A DNA stretch of 18,028 nucleotides, from positions 1-18,028 of the forward strand of contig CAZCBN010000061.1 of NCBI GenBank assembly GCA_964496975.1, given 5' to 3'. A program made the translations under genes and the position numbers. This document shows, piece by piece, positions 1 to 7,891 of this stretch (within the stretch, counting starts at the first letter, position 1; each line of letters starts with the position of its first letter). Under the pieces are notes generated by a model that was given only the letters and a program-made list of their open reading frames with translations, searched no databases and had not been told where the DNA came from. This DNA comes from CAZCBN01 sp964496975 (GTDB lineage: Bacteria; Planctomycetota; Phycisphaerae; Phycisphaerales; UBA1924).

Positions 1-53
1 GGGGGCGGGGGCCGGGGTTTATTGAGGGGCGGCGGGACTTTGGGGGTGGGCGG

Positions 54-74
54 CACCCGCCGCCGCCGCGGGTG
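54..74. terminator. GC hairpin, possible terminator
   Basis: Perfect inverted repeat with arms CACCCGC (54-60) and GCGGGTG (68-74) and a 7-nt loop. No U-tract follows on either strand, only ATTGTG on the plus strand. It could end transcription of a gene lying left of the window, but in DNA this GC-rich a 7-bp stem can arise by chance. Confidence 0.25.
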
Positions 75-230
75 ATTGTGCTGCGGCGGGTAGCAAGCGA
101 GGCGTTCCCCGAGGGGTGGTTCCGCGCGGAGACGCACGGCGGGACGGCGCGGCCCTGAGGGACGGACGCGGTCGGCGGGGTGGTGCGGGCCCGGTGGGCG
201 AACACCTGCAATGGGTGGGTTTTGGTGGAT

Positions 231-255
231 GGGGCGGGGGCTGGGGCGGGCGGGG
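231..255 (+). other. Potential G-quadruplex run
   Basis: Five G-runs of 3-5 bases separated by 1-2 nt loops (GGGG-C-GGGGG-CT-GGGG-C-GGG-C-GGGG), which satisfies the usual intramolecular G-quadruplex pattern on the plus strand. It lies about 45 bp upstream of the palindromic operator candidate in the leader of the first gene. The surrounding 1-300 region is generally G-rich and has no convincing gene. Folding is predicted from pattern only. Confidence 0.45.
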
Positions 256-299
256 TGTGGAATTGTCCACCGGAATGAGCCGTGGATCGGGCGGGCGCA

Positions 300-328
300 T
301 TGACTGAGACTCAGTCTCAACGAAAACT
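300..328 (+). promoter_or_regulatory. Fur-like operator with possible promoter
   Basis: Positions 305-319 form a perfect 7-1-7 palindrome, TGAGACT-C-AGTCTCA. A second palindrome, GACTGA-GAC-TCAGTC (302-316), interleaves with it. The 7-1-7 layout with outer TGA...TCA matches the Fur-family box scheme (TGATAATnATTATCA) at 5 of 7 positions per arm. TTGACT at 300-305 is a good -35 candidate; 17 nt downstream is AAAACT (323-328), a poor -10. A repressor bound here would sit between the two promoter elements. The box is about 140 bp upstream of the 462 start. The symmetry is seen; the Fur-family assignment and the promoter are inferred. Zur, Mur or an unrelated regulator is equally possible. Confidence 0.45.
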
Positions 329-461
329 TGCATGGTGCTTTGCCGACGTACCGGTCCGCCGCGCAACGCGTTGGCGTGGCGGGTGGCGGCCGGGCGATCG
401 GGCGTGTCGCGTTCTGCCGGTGGGAGCCGGGGCGCGGGGTGCGTTGGACGGGAGGTCGCTG

Positions 462-1892
462 ATGCGGCGCGAGCGTGGGACGTTGCGGCGTGCGGGCGGG
501 TGTGCGGCGGCGTGCTCGGTGGTCGCGGGCGTGGCTGTCGCGGGCGTGGCGCAGGTCGCCCTCGGGCAGTCGGGCGCGGCGCGTGCGTCGGCGGCCGCGG
601 GCGTGGCGGCCTCGGCGGGGAGCGCGACGGCGGAGCGGGTTGGGGGCTTTGGCACGCCGGTGACGGTGCGGTTTTCGAGGCCCACGAAGGACACGTCGAC
701 GTACATCAACATCGGGCCCAGCGCGAACACGCGGCCCTTTGTGTGGGCGAACGCGTACCCGGGCGAGGGGCGGCAGAGCAACGTGCTCGCGATGTTCAAC
801 ACGGGGTCGCGGGGCGTGCCGACGGGGAACGCGGCGGCGCGGGTGATCGTGACGCGGGCGCTCGTGACGGCGTGCACGTACATCAGCGGGCCCAGCGCGA
901 ACTACGACCCGGACGCGGACCCGTGGCAGTCCAACCTGTGGCCGGGCGGGCCCTACAACGTGCTGGACGCGAACGGCGGGACGCAGGTGGTGGACGTGAT
1001 CCAGACGCCGGCGGACCCGCGGTACATCGACCTTGGGCCGCTGGAGCGGGGGAACGCGCCGGTGGAGCTGTTTGCGGCGCGGTTCAACAACGGGCTCTCG
1101 GCGGCGGCGTGGGTGGAGAGCGTCTCGGGGACGCCGGGCGTGGGGGCGGGGGGCGTGCCGAACGCGGAGCCGATTGACTTTGACACGCGGGGGAACGAGC
1201 GGGCGGTGACGTTCAACACGGGGGAGGACGCGCTGAACCTGATCGAGGCGTTGTACCCGCCGCCGAACGGGCCTTACCTGACGCTCTTCCCGGACCCGGC
1301 GCAGGTGCTGCGGCCCAACCCGGCGGACGGGTTTGACCCGAGGCCGCTGGCGATCGGCGAGAGCTACGACATCCCGGACGGGACGGCGGGGCACAGCATC
1401 TTTGGGACGGGGCAGGTGGCGGTTGGGCGTGGGGAGCCGCTGGGGTTTGCGCACCGGCTGCGGTTTGAGGTGCGGACGAGCGACCCGACGGTGCAGGGGT
1501 ATCTGCGGTCGAACCTGCGCGAGGGGTGGGTGAGCGTGTTTTTGAGCCAGCTCGCGTTCGGCGATTTGTCCGGCGGGGAGTACAGCCGGTGGCTGACGAA
1601 GGAGGGATCGAGCACGCTGCCGCCGGGTGTGGTGCTGGAGCCGACGACGCTGGAGTTTGACTACGTGCTGGCGGCGGCGGGGGACATCGACCTGGACGGC
1701 GAGGTGGGCGTGCGCGACCTGCTCGAGGGGCTGGGCATCCTGCTCGAGCCCGGGGCGGCGGGGGCGGACGAGGTGGCGCGGGTGGACCTGGACGAGAGCG
1801 GGGCGCTCGACGTGTTTGACCTGTTCATGCTGCTGGAGGCGGTGGACGCGGGTGCGGCAGGGGCCGCGGGGAACGGGAGGGTCGGGCGATGA
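462..1892 (+). CDS. Exported protein with C-terminal dockerin-like module
   Basis: A 476-aa protein. The ATG at 462 is chosen because GGGAGGT (450-456) sits 5 nt upstream and a secretion signal follows at once: Arg-rich residues 1-10, hydrophobic 13-34, probable cleavage after ALG (about residue 35). An upstream in-frame ATG at 282 would put the operator palindrome inside the gene. Residues 60-400 match no family I recognise; the motif TYI..GPSAN occurs twice (about 80-89 and 139-147). The C-terminus (407-463) is a dockerin-type pair of EF-hand loops with canonical ligand spacing: D408-D410-D412-D419 and D442-D444-S446-D453. Dockerin-like modules are common on exported planctomycete proteins and probably serve calcium-stabilised attachment. 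The stop overlaps the next start (ATGA), so the two proteins are probably made together. The role of the main body is unknown. Confidence 0.8.
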   Translation: MRRERGTLRRAGGCAAACSVVAGVAVAGVAQVALGQSGAARASAAAGVAASAGSATAERVGGFGTPVTVRFSRPTKDTSTYINIGPSANTRPFVWANAYPGEGRQSNVLAMFNTGSRGVPTGNAAARVIVTRALVTACTYISGPSANYDPDADPWQSNLWPGGPYNVLDANGGTQVVDVIQTPADPRYIDLGPLERGNAPVELFAARFNNGLSAAAWVESVSGTPGVGAGGVPNAEPIDFDTRGNERAVTFNTGEDALNLIEALYPPPNGPYLTLFPDPAQVLRPNPADGFDPRPLAIGESYDIPDGTAGHSIFGTGQVAVGRGEPLGFAHRLRFEVRTSDPTVQGYLRSNLREGWVSVFLSQLAFGDLSGGEYSRWLTKEGSSTLPPGVVLEPTTLEFDYVLAAAGDIDLDGEVGVRDLLEGLGILLEPGAAGADEVARVDLDESGALDVFDLFMLLEAVDAGAAGAAGNGRVGR

Positions 1893-2875
1893 AGCGGGCG
1901 CCGCGCGGCGGGTTCACGCTGATTGAGCTGCTGGTGGTGGTGGCGGTGATCGCGCTGCTGATCGGGATCTTGCTGCCGGCGCTTGGGCGGGCGCGGGAGA
2001 GCGCGCGGCGGTCGATCGAGCTGTCGGCGGCGCGGCAGGCGATGACGGGGTTTTCGGGGTACAGCAACGACACGAGCGGGCTGCTGATGCCGGCGGAGGT
2101 GCGGACGAGCCGGCCGACGGCGGCGCAGGCGAACCGGTGGCCCTATGTGTGGTCGGTGGACGTGTTCAACGACCTTGGGACGAAGATCTGGGACGCGGCG
2201 TCGCAGAGCGTGCCGCCTGGGTGGAGCGGGAGCCAGGCGGTGCGCGGGTACTCGTGGCGGCTTGCGCCGTACTTTGACTACGCGATCCAGGGCGCGCTGA
2301 TGGTGGGCGAGCAGGGGGAGGCGCGGTCGCGGTTTTTGGCGGGGCAGATGGACGCGCTGACGTACACGTACATCACGAACCTGGCGCCGTCGCTGGGGCT
2401 CAACGCGCTGATCGGGGGGGCGGGGGACTGGACGCCCGGCAGCGGGTTTGAAGGGATCTTTGTGCGGGGGTACTTCGGGGCCGGGGCGCGGGTGATGACG
2501 CGCGAGGACCAGGCGGTGGACGCGAGCGGGACAATCGTGTTCGCGTCGGCGCGGAACGAGCTGAGCGGGGCGGCGGGGGGCGGGGGCGGGCAGGGGGCGG
2601 GCTTCACGGAGTTCCCGAGCGGGCACTGGCACGTGGGGCCGCCGTTCCGGCCCATCGGCGCGGGGAGCGACGCGGCGGGGGTCGCGGTGCCGCTGAGCGC
2701 GCGGGGGTACATCGACCTGCGCTGGGGCGGGCAGGCGGTGACGGCGATGCTGGATGGCTCAGCGGGGACGCAGGACGAGCGGACGCTGACGATCGACGCG
2801 GCGGGGTCTGGGCTCAGCGAGGACGAGCTGGCGCGGAACCGGATGCGGTGGATCGGGCGGCCCTCGAAGCTGTGA
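1889..2875 (+). CDS. Pseudopilin-like protein (prepilin N-terminal methylation site)
   Basis: A 328-aa protein starting at the ATG overlapping the previous stop (ATGA), a sign of translational coupling. It has a classic class III prepilin leader: MKRAPRGG, then cleavage before F9 (FTLIE) with Glu at +5, then a hydrophobic helix to about residue 31 ending LLPALGRARESARR. Such leaders are cut and methylated by a PilD-type peptidase, and the protein joins a type II secretion or type IV pilus-like filament or stays in the inner membrane. Planctomycetes carry many such proteins ending in an H-X9-DG motif. Here the corresponding segment (278-291) has Trp279-Gly-Gly...Asp289-Gly290, so Trp replaces the His. 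A Gly-rich stretch lies at 229-237. Coupling to the dockerin-bearing protein suggests a shared surface role; the exact function is unknown. Confidence 0.85.
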   Translation: MKRAPRGGFTLIELLVVVAVIALLIGILLPALGRARESARRSIELSAARQAMTGFSGYSNDTSGLLMPAEVRTSRPTAAQANRWPYVWSVDVFNDLGTKIWDAASQSVPPGWSGSQAVRGYSWRLAPYFDYAIQGALMVGEQGEARSRFLAGQMDALTYTYITNLAPSLGLNALIGGAGDWTPGSGFEGIFVRGYFGAGARVMTREDQAVDASGTIVFASARNELSGAAGGGGGQGAGFTEFPSGHWHVGPPFRPIGAGSDAAGVAVPLSARGYIDLRWGGQAVTAMLDGSAGTQDERTLTIDAAGSGLSEDELARNRMRWIGRPSKL

Positions 2876-2972
2876 CTCGACGCTGTGATCGGTTGGGCTG
2901 AGCGGGCGGCGGCGGGGGTGTTGCGCCGACGCCGATGCCGGTGATGCTGTGGTTGAGATGGCGTGCGGTGTG

Positions 2973-5900
2973 TCAGTGGGCGCTGGGGATGACCTCGGCG
3001 GCGGGGTCGTGGTATGGGCGGTCCTTGGGGGCGGGGCGGCCGGTCCAGAGGGTGGTGGCGAGGGCGCCGAGGTCTCGCAGGACGACGAGCAGGGCGGGCA
3101 GGACGAGGAGGGTGGTCAGCGTCGCGAAGGCGAGGCCGCAGGCGATGGTGATGGCCATCGGGATGAGGAAGCGGGCCTGGAAGGACCGCTCGAGCATGAG
3201 GGGGGTGAGGCCCAGGACGGTGGTGATGGTGGTGAGGAGGATGGCGCGGACGCGGGCGCGGCCGGTGGCGATGCAGGCGTCGACGACGGTGAGGCCTTTC
3301 TTGCGCTGGTCGTTGAAGAACTCGATGAAGACGAGGGAGTCGTTGACGACGATGCCGGCGAGGGCGACGAAGCCGATGAGGGAGAGGAAGGTCATGGTGT
3401 AGGGCTTGCCCTGGGTGAGGTAGCCGACGCCGATGTGGCCCCAGACGACGCCGACGATGGAGAAGGGGATGGCGGTCATGACGACGAGGGGCTGGGTGTA
3501 GGAGTTGAAGAGCCAGGCGAGGCAGAGGTAGATGAGGCCGGCGGCGGTGAGGAAGCCGATGGGGAGGGTGGCGAAGGCGTCGGCGACGTCTTTCTGGCGG
3601 CCTCGGGGGATGACGTCGACGCCGGCGAAGGTTTGCTTGAGCTCGGCGATGTCGTCGTTGAGCTCGGCGGCGATGTTTTCGGGGTTGGCGCCGCTGGCGC
3701 GGTTGACGTCGGCGGTGATGGAGACGGAGCGGCGGGGGCGGGTGCGCTCGCCGAAGCGGCGGAGGGAGGCGTAGGCCTCGGCCTCCTGGATGTCGGCGAC
3801 CTCGGCGAGGGGGACGGGGGTGCCGGCGGCGGTGAAGACGTGCTGACGCTCGATGGCGGCGAGGGAGCGGCGCGTGGCCTCGGGGAGGAGGACGCGGACG
3901 TCGACGTCCTCCTGGTTGCCTGCGAAGGTGAAGGCCTCGATGCCGAAGACGAAGCCCTGGATCTGCCGGCCCAGGTCGGCGCGGGTGAAGCCGAGCTCGG
4001 CGGCGCCGTCGCGCAGGTCGAAGCGCACCTCGCGCAGGCCCTTGGTGGAGGAGTTGGCGAGATCGACGACGCCGTCGAAGCGGGCGATGCGTTCCTCGAA
4101 CCACGCGGCGGCGGCCTCGAGCTTGGCGGGGTCCTCGGCGACGAGGGTGTAGTTGAGGGCGGGGCCGTCGGGGCCGCCGGCGACGCCGGAGACTTTGAGG
4201 CTCTTGATGCCGGTGAGCGGGCCGATGGCGGCGCGGATGGCGTTGGTGACGTCCTCGCTGCTGCGGTCGGGGCGTTCCTCGACGGGCCTGAGCTCGAGGA
4301 TGAGCTGGCCCGCGGAGGTGGCGTCGGAGGAGCCGGCGTTGTTGAGGCTTCCGACGGAGCCGACGGAGGTGAAGTAGCTCTTGACCTCGGGCTGGGCGTC
4401 GACGGCGGCCTCGATGCGGCGGAGGACGGCGTCGGTCTGGACGAGGGGGGTGCCGACGGGCATCTCGAGCTCGATGTTGAGCGTCTCGGCGTCGTTGGCC
4501 TCGAAGAAGACGAACTCGAGCCGGCCCCCGGCGATCTGGGCGACGGAGGCGATGACGGCGGCGACGGCGACGGCGAGGGTGGTGTAGGGGGCGCGGGTGA
4601 CGAAGGTCAGGGCGCGGGCGAGCGCGTTGCCGATGATGTTGTTGAAGAGGTGGGCGCGGGCGGCTTCGAGCTTTTTCTCGAAGCGAGCGAACCAGCCCTC
4701 GCGGCCCTGGGCCTTTTTGATGTCGGCCTTGCGGAGGCTGTGGGCCATGTGGCTGGGGAGGATGAAGACGGACTCAAAGAGGGAGACGGTGAGGGCGCAG
4801 GTGACGACGATGGGCAGGCTCGCCATGAGGTCGCCGATGGTGCCGCCGATGAGGGCGAGGGGGAGGAAGGCGACGATGGTGGTGAGGACGGTGGCGACGA
4901 CGGGCCAGCCGACCTCGCCCGCGCCGTTGATGGCGGCGGAGAGGGCGGGCTCGCCCTTTTCGTGGCGGCTCGTGATGTTCTCGGCGACGACGATGGCGTC
5001 GTCGACGAGGATGCCGACGACGATGATGAGGCCGAACATGCTGAGCAGGTTGAGGGTGATGCCGGCGAAGCGCATGAAGGCGAGGCTGCCGATGAGGCTG
5101 ATGACCATGCCGGCGGTGACCCAGAAGCTCATGCGCCAGTTCATCAGCAGGACGAGGGTGAGGAAGACGAGCACGCCCCCCTGGAAGGCGTTGGTCGTGA
5201 GCAGCTCAAGCCGGCCCGTGACGTAGCGGGCGAGGTCGGTGGTGGTGGTGAGGGTGCCGGGGAGGGCCTCGCTGCGGCGGGACTCGCCCAGGCGGTAGGC
5301 GGCGACGCGGGAGGAGGGGGCGGCGCCGGAGCCCGGGGGTGTGGCGAGGGAGGCGAGGCGCTCCAGCGGGGTGAGGGTGAGGGGCTCGCCGTTTCGGCCG
5401 GCGACGTAGGCCTTCACCATCTCGGCCATGGTGACGATGTCCTGGTCGCCCTCCTTGAAGACGGTCATGTCGACGGAGCGCTGGCCGTTCAAGCGGCTTG
5501 AGATGGGGACGTCGGCGAAGCCGTCGCGGACGGTGGCGACGTCGGAGAGGCGGAGGACGCGGCCCGAGTCCTGGTCGGCCTTGATGACGATGTCGCGGAT
5601 GAACTGGGCGCGTTCCTCGATGCCGACGCTGCGGAGGGCGAGGTTGGCGGTGGCGGTGCGGACCGAGCCGGCGGGGAGCTCGATCATGGCGGCGTTGATG
5701 CGGCGGGCGACGGCGTCGAGGCTCAGGTTGTGGGCGAGGAGGGCCTCGGGGCGGACCTCGACGGTGACCTCGTCGTTGCGGATGCCGCCGATGGTGATGT
5801 TGCCCATGCCGGGCAGGGAGCGGAGGTCGTCGCGGACGCGGCGGGCGGCGACCTTCATCTCGCGCTCGTCGTTGTCGCCGTAGAGGGAGACGACGATGGC

Positions 5901-6305
5901 GGGGAGGTTGGGCTCGAGCTTGGTGACGACGATGCGGTCGGCGGCGTCGGGGAGGTCTTGCAGCGCGTCGACCTCGCGCTTGATCTCGGCGACGGCGGCG
6001 TCGATGTCGGTGCCGTCCTCGTATTCCACGGCGACGACGCAGAGGCCCTCGGAGACGGTGGTGGCGATCTCCTTGATCTCGGTGATGTCGGCGAGCTGGT
6101 CCTCGATTTTGACGGCGAGGGCGTCCTCCACCTCGTCGGGGGCGGCGCCGGGGTAGGGGGCGGTGATGAGGACCTGGTTGGCGCGGACCTCGGGGAAGAA
6201 CTCCCGGGTGAGGGAGAGGCCGAAGATGATGCCGGCGCCGACGATGGCCGCCATCGCGAGGTTCGCGACGACGGGGTGGCGGACGCCGAAGGCGGGCAGG
6301 CTCAT
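2973..6305 (-). CDS. RND efflux permease (AcrB/HAE-type)
   Basis: Proton-driven inner-membrane pump subunit of 1110 aa, a normal RND size (about 1000-1100). The ATG at 6305 overlaps the stop of the upstream membrane fusion gene; longer in-frame reading to 6512 would lie inside that gene and encodes Arg/Pro-rich sequence. The N-terminus VRHPVVANLAMAA begins TM1, followed by the periplasmic start TREFFPEVRANQV. TM4 carries the proton-relay pair D435-D436 in GILVDDAIVVAEN. TM10 reads GIVVNDSLVFIEF (N988-D989), without the Lys of AcrB, as in a large RND subclade. An insertion of roughly 45 residues, rich in Pro, Ser and Gly (about 305-350), precedes TM2. Adjacent and overlapping synteny with the fusion protein indicates a tripartite export pump; no outer-membrane factor gene is present. 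The substrate cannot be read from the sequence. Confidence 0.93.
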   Translation of the reverse strand: MSLPAFGVRHPVVANLAMAAIVGAGIIFGLSLTREFFPEVRANQVLITAPYPGAAPDEVEDALAVKIEDQLADITEIKEIATTVSEGLCVVAVEYEDGTDIDAAVAEIKREVDALQDLPDAADRIVVTKLEPNLPAIVVSLYGDNDEREMKVAARRVRDDLRSLPGMGNITIGGIRNDEVTVEVRPEALLAHNLSLDAVARRINAAMIELPAGSVRTATANLALRSVGIEERAQFIRDIVIKADQDSGRVLRLSDVATVRDGFADVPISSRLNGQRSVDMTVFKEGDQDIVTMAEMVKAYVAGRNGEPLTLTPLERLASLATPPGSGAAPSSRVAAYRLGESRRSEALPGTLTTTTDLARYVTGRLELLTTNAFQGGVLVFLTLVLLMNWRMSFWVTAGMVISLIGSLAFMRFAGITLNLLSMFGLIIVVGILVDDAIVVAENITSRHEKGEPALSAAINGAGEVGWPVVATVLTTIVAFLPLALIGGTIGDLMASLPIVVTCALTVSLFESVFILPSHMAHSLRKADIKKAQGREGWFARFEKKLEAARAHLFNNIIGNALARALTFVTRAPYTTLAVAVAAVIASVAQIAGGRLEFVFFEANDAETLNIELEMPVGTPLVQTDAVLRRIEAAVDAQPEVKSYFTSVGSVGSLNNAGSSDATSAGQLILELRPVEERPDRSSEDVTNAIRAAIGPLTGIKSLKVSGVAGGPDGPALNYTLVAEDPAKLEAAAAWFEERIARFDGVVDLANSSTKGLREVRFDLRDGAAELGFTRADLGRQIQGFVFGIEAFTFAGNQEDVDVRVLLPEATRRSLAAIERQHVFTAAGTPVPLAEVADIQEAEAYASLRRFGERTRPRRSVSITADVNRASGANPENIAAELNDDIAELKQTFAGVDVIPRGRQKDVADAFATLPIGFLTAAGLIYLCLAWLFNSYTQPLVVMTAIPFSIVGVVWGHIGVGYLTQGKPYTMTFLSLIGFVALAGIVVNDSLVFIEFFNDQRKKGLTVVDACIATGRARVRAILLTTITTVLGLTPLMLERSFQARFLIPMAITIACGLAFATLTTLLVLPALLVVLRDLGALATTLWTGRPAPKDRPYHDPAAEVIPSAH

Positions 6306-7891
6306 CGGGCGGCCCCCTGGCCCACGGTGACGGCGTCGGCGGGCGGTGCGGGCTCGGTGGCGGCGGCGGGGGGAGGCGGCGCCGGGTCGCCCGGCAGGCG
6401 GACGTCGATGAGCCGGCCCGGGACGAGCTGCTCGAGGTTGGAGAGCAGGAGCAGGTCGCCCGGGCGGAGCAGGCGCTGGGGCGAGTCGGCGTCGTCGGTC
6501 AGCACGGCCCACTCACGCTCGGCGGGATCGACCTCGGGCAGCTCGCCGTCGGTGTAGTGGCTCACGCTCACGCCGACCTCGCGGACGCGCATGACGCGCT
6601 GCGCCCCGGCGCGGCGGGCCTCCTCGGCGAGGGGGTCGGACTCGGGCAGGGGCTCGGCGATCAGCACGCGGTCGACGTTCACCACGCGGCGGGGGACGAC
6701 GAGCGTAGCGGCGCGGGTCGAGGCCTCGACGCGGCCCAGCACGAACTGGCCCGGCAGCAGGAGGCCGGTGCCGTCGGCCGCGGCCGAGGCGTCTTGCCCC
6801 ACTTCTTGCCCCACTTCCTGACGCACCTCGACGTAGACGGTCATGGAGCGGGTGGCGGACTCGGCCTCGGGGGCGATGCGCGAGACGGTGCCGCGCCAGG
6901 CGCGGCCGTCGTCGCCGTCGGGGCGGAGCAGGGCCTGGTCGCCCCGGGCGACGAAGGCCGCGGCGGCGAGGGGGAGCCGGAGGGGGACCTCGATGAAGTC
7001 CAGCCCGACGAGGCGGGCGACGGGGCGGCCCCGGGCGACCCACTCGCCCGGCTCGACGTCGACGCGCTGGATGCCGCCGGAGATGGGGCTCGTGATGGTG
7101 CACCGCTCGAGGTCGCGCTGCGCGGTGCGCAGGTCGGCCCGGCGGGCGGCGAGGCGGGCCTCGGTCGCGGCGCGGCGGCTTGGGATCAGCTCGAGCTGCT
7201 GCTGGATGCCGACGAGGGCGCGGTTCGCGGCGTTCAGGAGCTGCACGCGGTTGTCGAGCTCGCTCTCGTTGCCCACGCCCTGGTCGCGGAGGCTGCGCAT
7301 GCGCTCCATCTCGCGCTGGGCGACGTTGAACTCCTCGCGGCTCAGGTCGGCCTGCTCGCGGAGGCGGGCCTCCTCGACCTCGAGGGCCGCCAGGTCGGCG
7401 AACAGGGCCTCGACGTCCTGCGTCAGGCTCTCGACCCGGCGCTCGTAGTCGCTCGGGTCCACGCGGACGATGAGGTCGCCGGCGCGGATGGCCCGGCCGG
7501 CCTCGACGGCCTCGGGCCGCTCAACGACGAGGCCCTCCACCTCGGCGGGCAGCTCGACGGCGTTCATCGAGCGGGCGGTGCCGTAGCCCTCGAACGTTCG
7601 CGGCACGGGGTGCGTGCCCAGGCCCACGGCGAGGACGGTAATGGGGGGCTGCGCGTCGGTGCGCCGCTCGGGCTTGGGCTTGGTGCTGACGAAGTACGCG
7701 AAGACGGCGACCGACACCGCCAGCGCCGCCACCCCCACGCCCGCGCGCAGCGCGATGCTGAACGCGGCGAGCGCGGCCCGGCCCGGCGGCAGGCGGGACG
7801 GACGCGACGCCGCGGGGGCGGGGCTCGGCGCGGGAGCCGCCTCGGCTGGGGGCCTTGGGGCGGACGACGGCTCGGGGATGGTGGCAGGCAC
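6302..7891 (-). CDS. RND efflux membrane fusion protein (HlyD/AcrA family)
   Basis: A 529-aa periplasmic adaptor. The start is GTG at 7891, with GGAG about 8 nt upstream; the next Met is only at residue 109, after the membrane anchor. Order: cytoplasmic Pro/Ala-rich tail 1-38, single TM helix about 44-68, first lipoyl half around 112-148 (VELPAEVEGLV...AGDLIVRVDPSDYE), long coiled-coil hairpin about 150-262, second lipoyl half TSPISGGIQRVDVEPGEWV (268-286), then beta-barrel and membrane-proximal domains. It links the RND permease to an outer-membrane channel. The stop overlaps the permease start by ATGA, so it is the first gene of a two-gene operon. An unusual QEVGQEVGQ stretch near 358-366 comes from a 12-bp tandem repeat. 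The C-terminal 30 residues are Ala/Pro-rich. Family is certain; substrate unknown. Confidence 0.92.
   Translation of the reverse strand: MPATIPEPSSAPRPPAEAAPAPSPAPAASRPSRLPPGRAALAAFSIALRAGVGVAALAVSVAVFAYFVSTKPKPERRTDAQPPITVLAVGLGTHPVPRTFEGYGTARSMNAVELPAEVEGLVVERPEAVEAGRAIRAGDLIVRVDPSDYERRVESLTQDVEALFADLAALEVEEARLREQADLSREEFNVAQREMERMRSLRDQGVGNESELDNRVQLLNAANRALVGIQQQLELIPSRRAATEARLAARRADLRTAQRDLERCTITSPISGGIQRVDVEPGEWVARGRPVARLVGLDFIEVPLRLPLAAAAFVARGDQALLRPDGDDGRAWRGTVSRIAPEAESATRSMTVYVEVRQEVGQEVGQDASAAADGTGLLLPGQFVLGRVEASTRAATLVVPRRVVNVDRVLIAEPLPESDPLAEEARRAGAQRVMRVREVGVSVSHYTDGELPEVDPAEREWAVLTDDADSPQRLLRPGDLLLLSNLEQLVPGRLIDVRLPGDPAPPPPAAATEPAPPADAVTVGQGAAR

Noticed and set aside
19..366. 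115-residue Pro/Ala/Arg-rich minus-strand frame
   Set aside because: Low-complexity composition, no start signal, crosses the operator palindrome; it looks like non-coding GC-rich DNA.
282..461. Longer N-terminus for the first dockerin gene
   Set aside because: It would place 60 residues without homology before a clear signal peptide and include the regulatory palindrome; GGGAGGT supports 462.
2876..2972. Terminator between the pseudopilin and RND genes
   Set aside because: Only a 5-bp CGGCG/CGCCG stem with no T-run could be found; not convincing.
2949..5501. 850-residue open frame on the plus strand, Gly/Glu/Asp/Ala-rich
   Set aside because: It is antisense to the RND permease, is of extreme low complexity, and has no motif; a typical GC-rich shadow frame.
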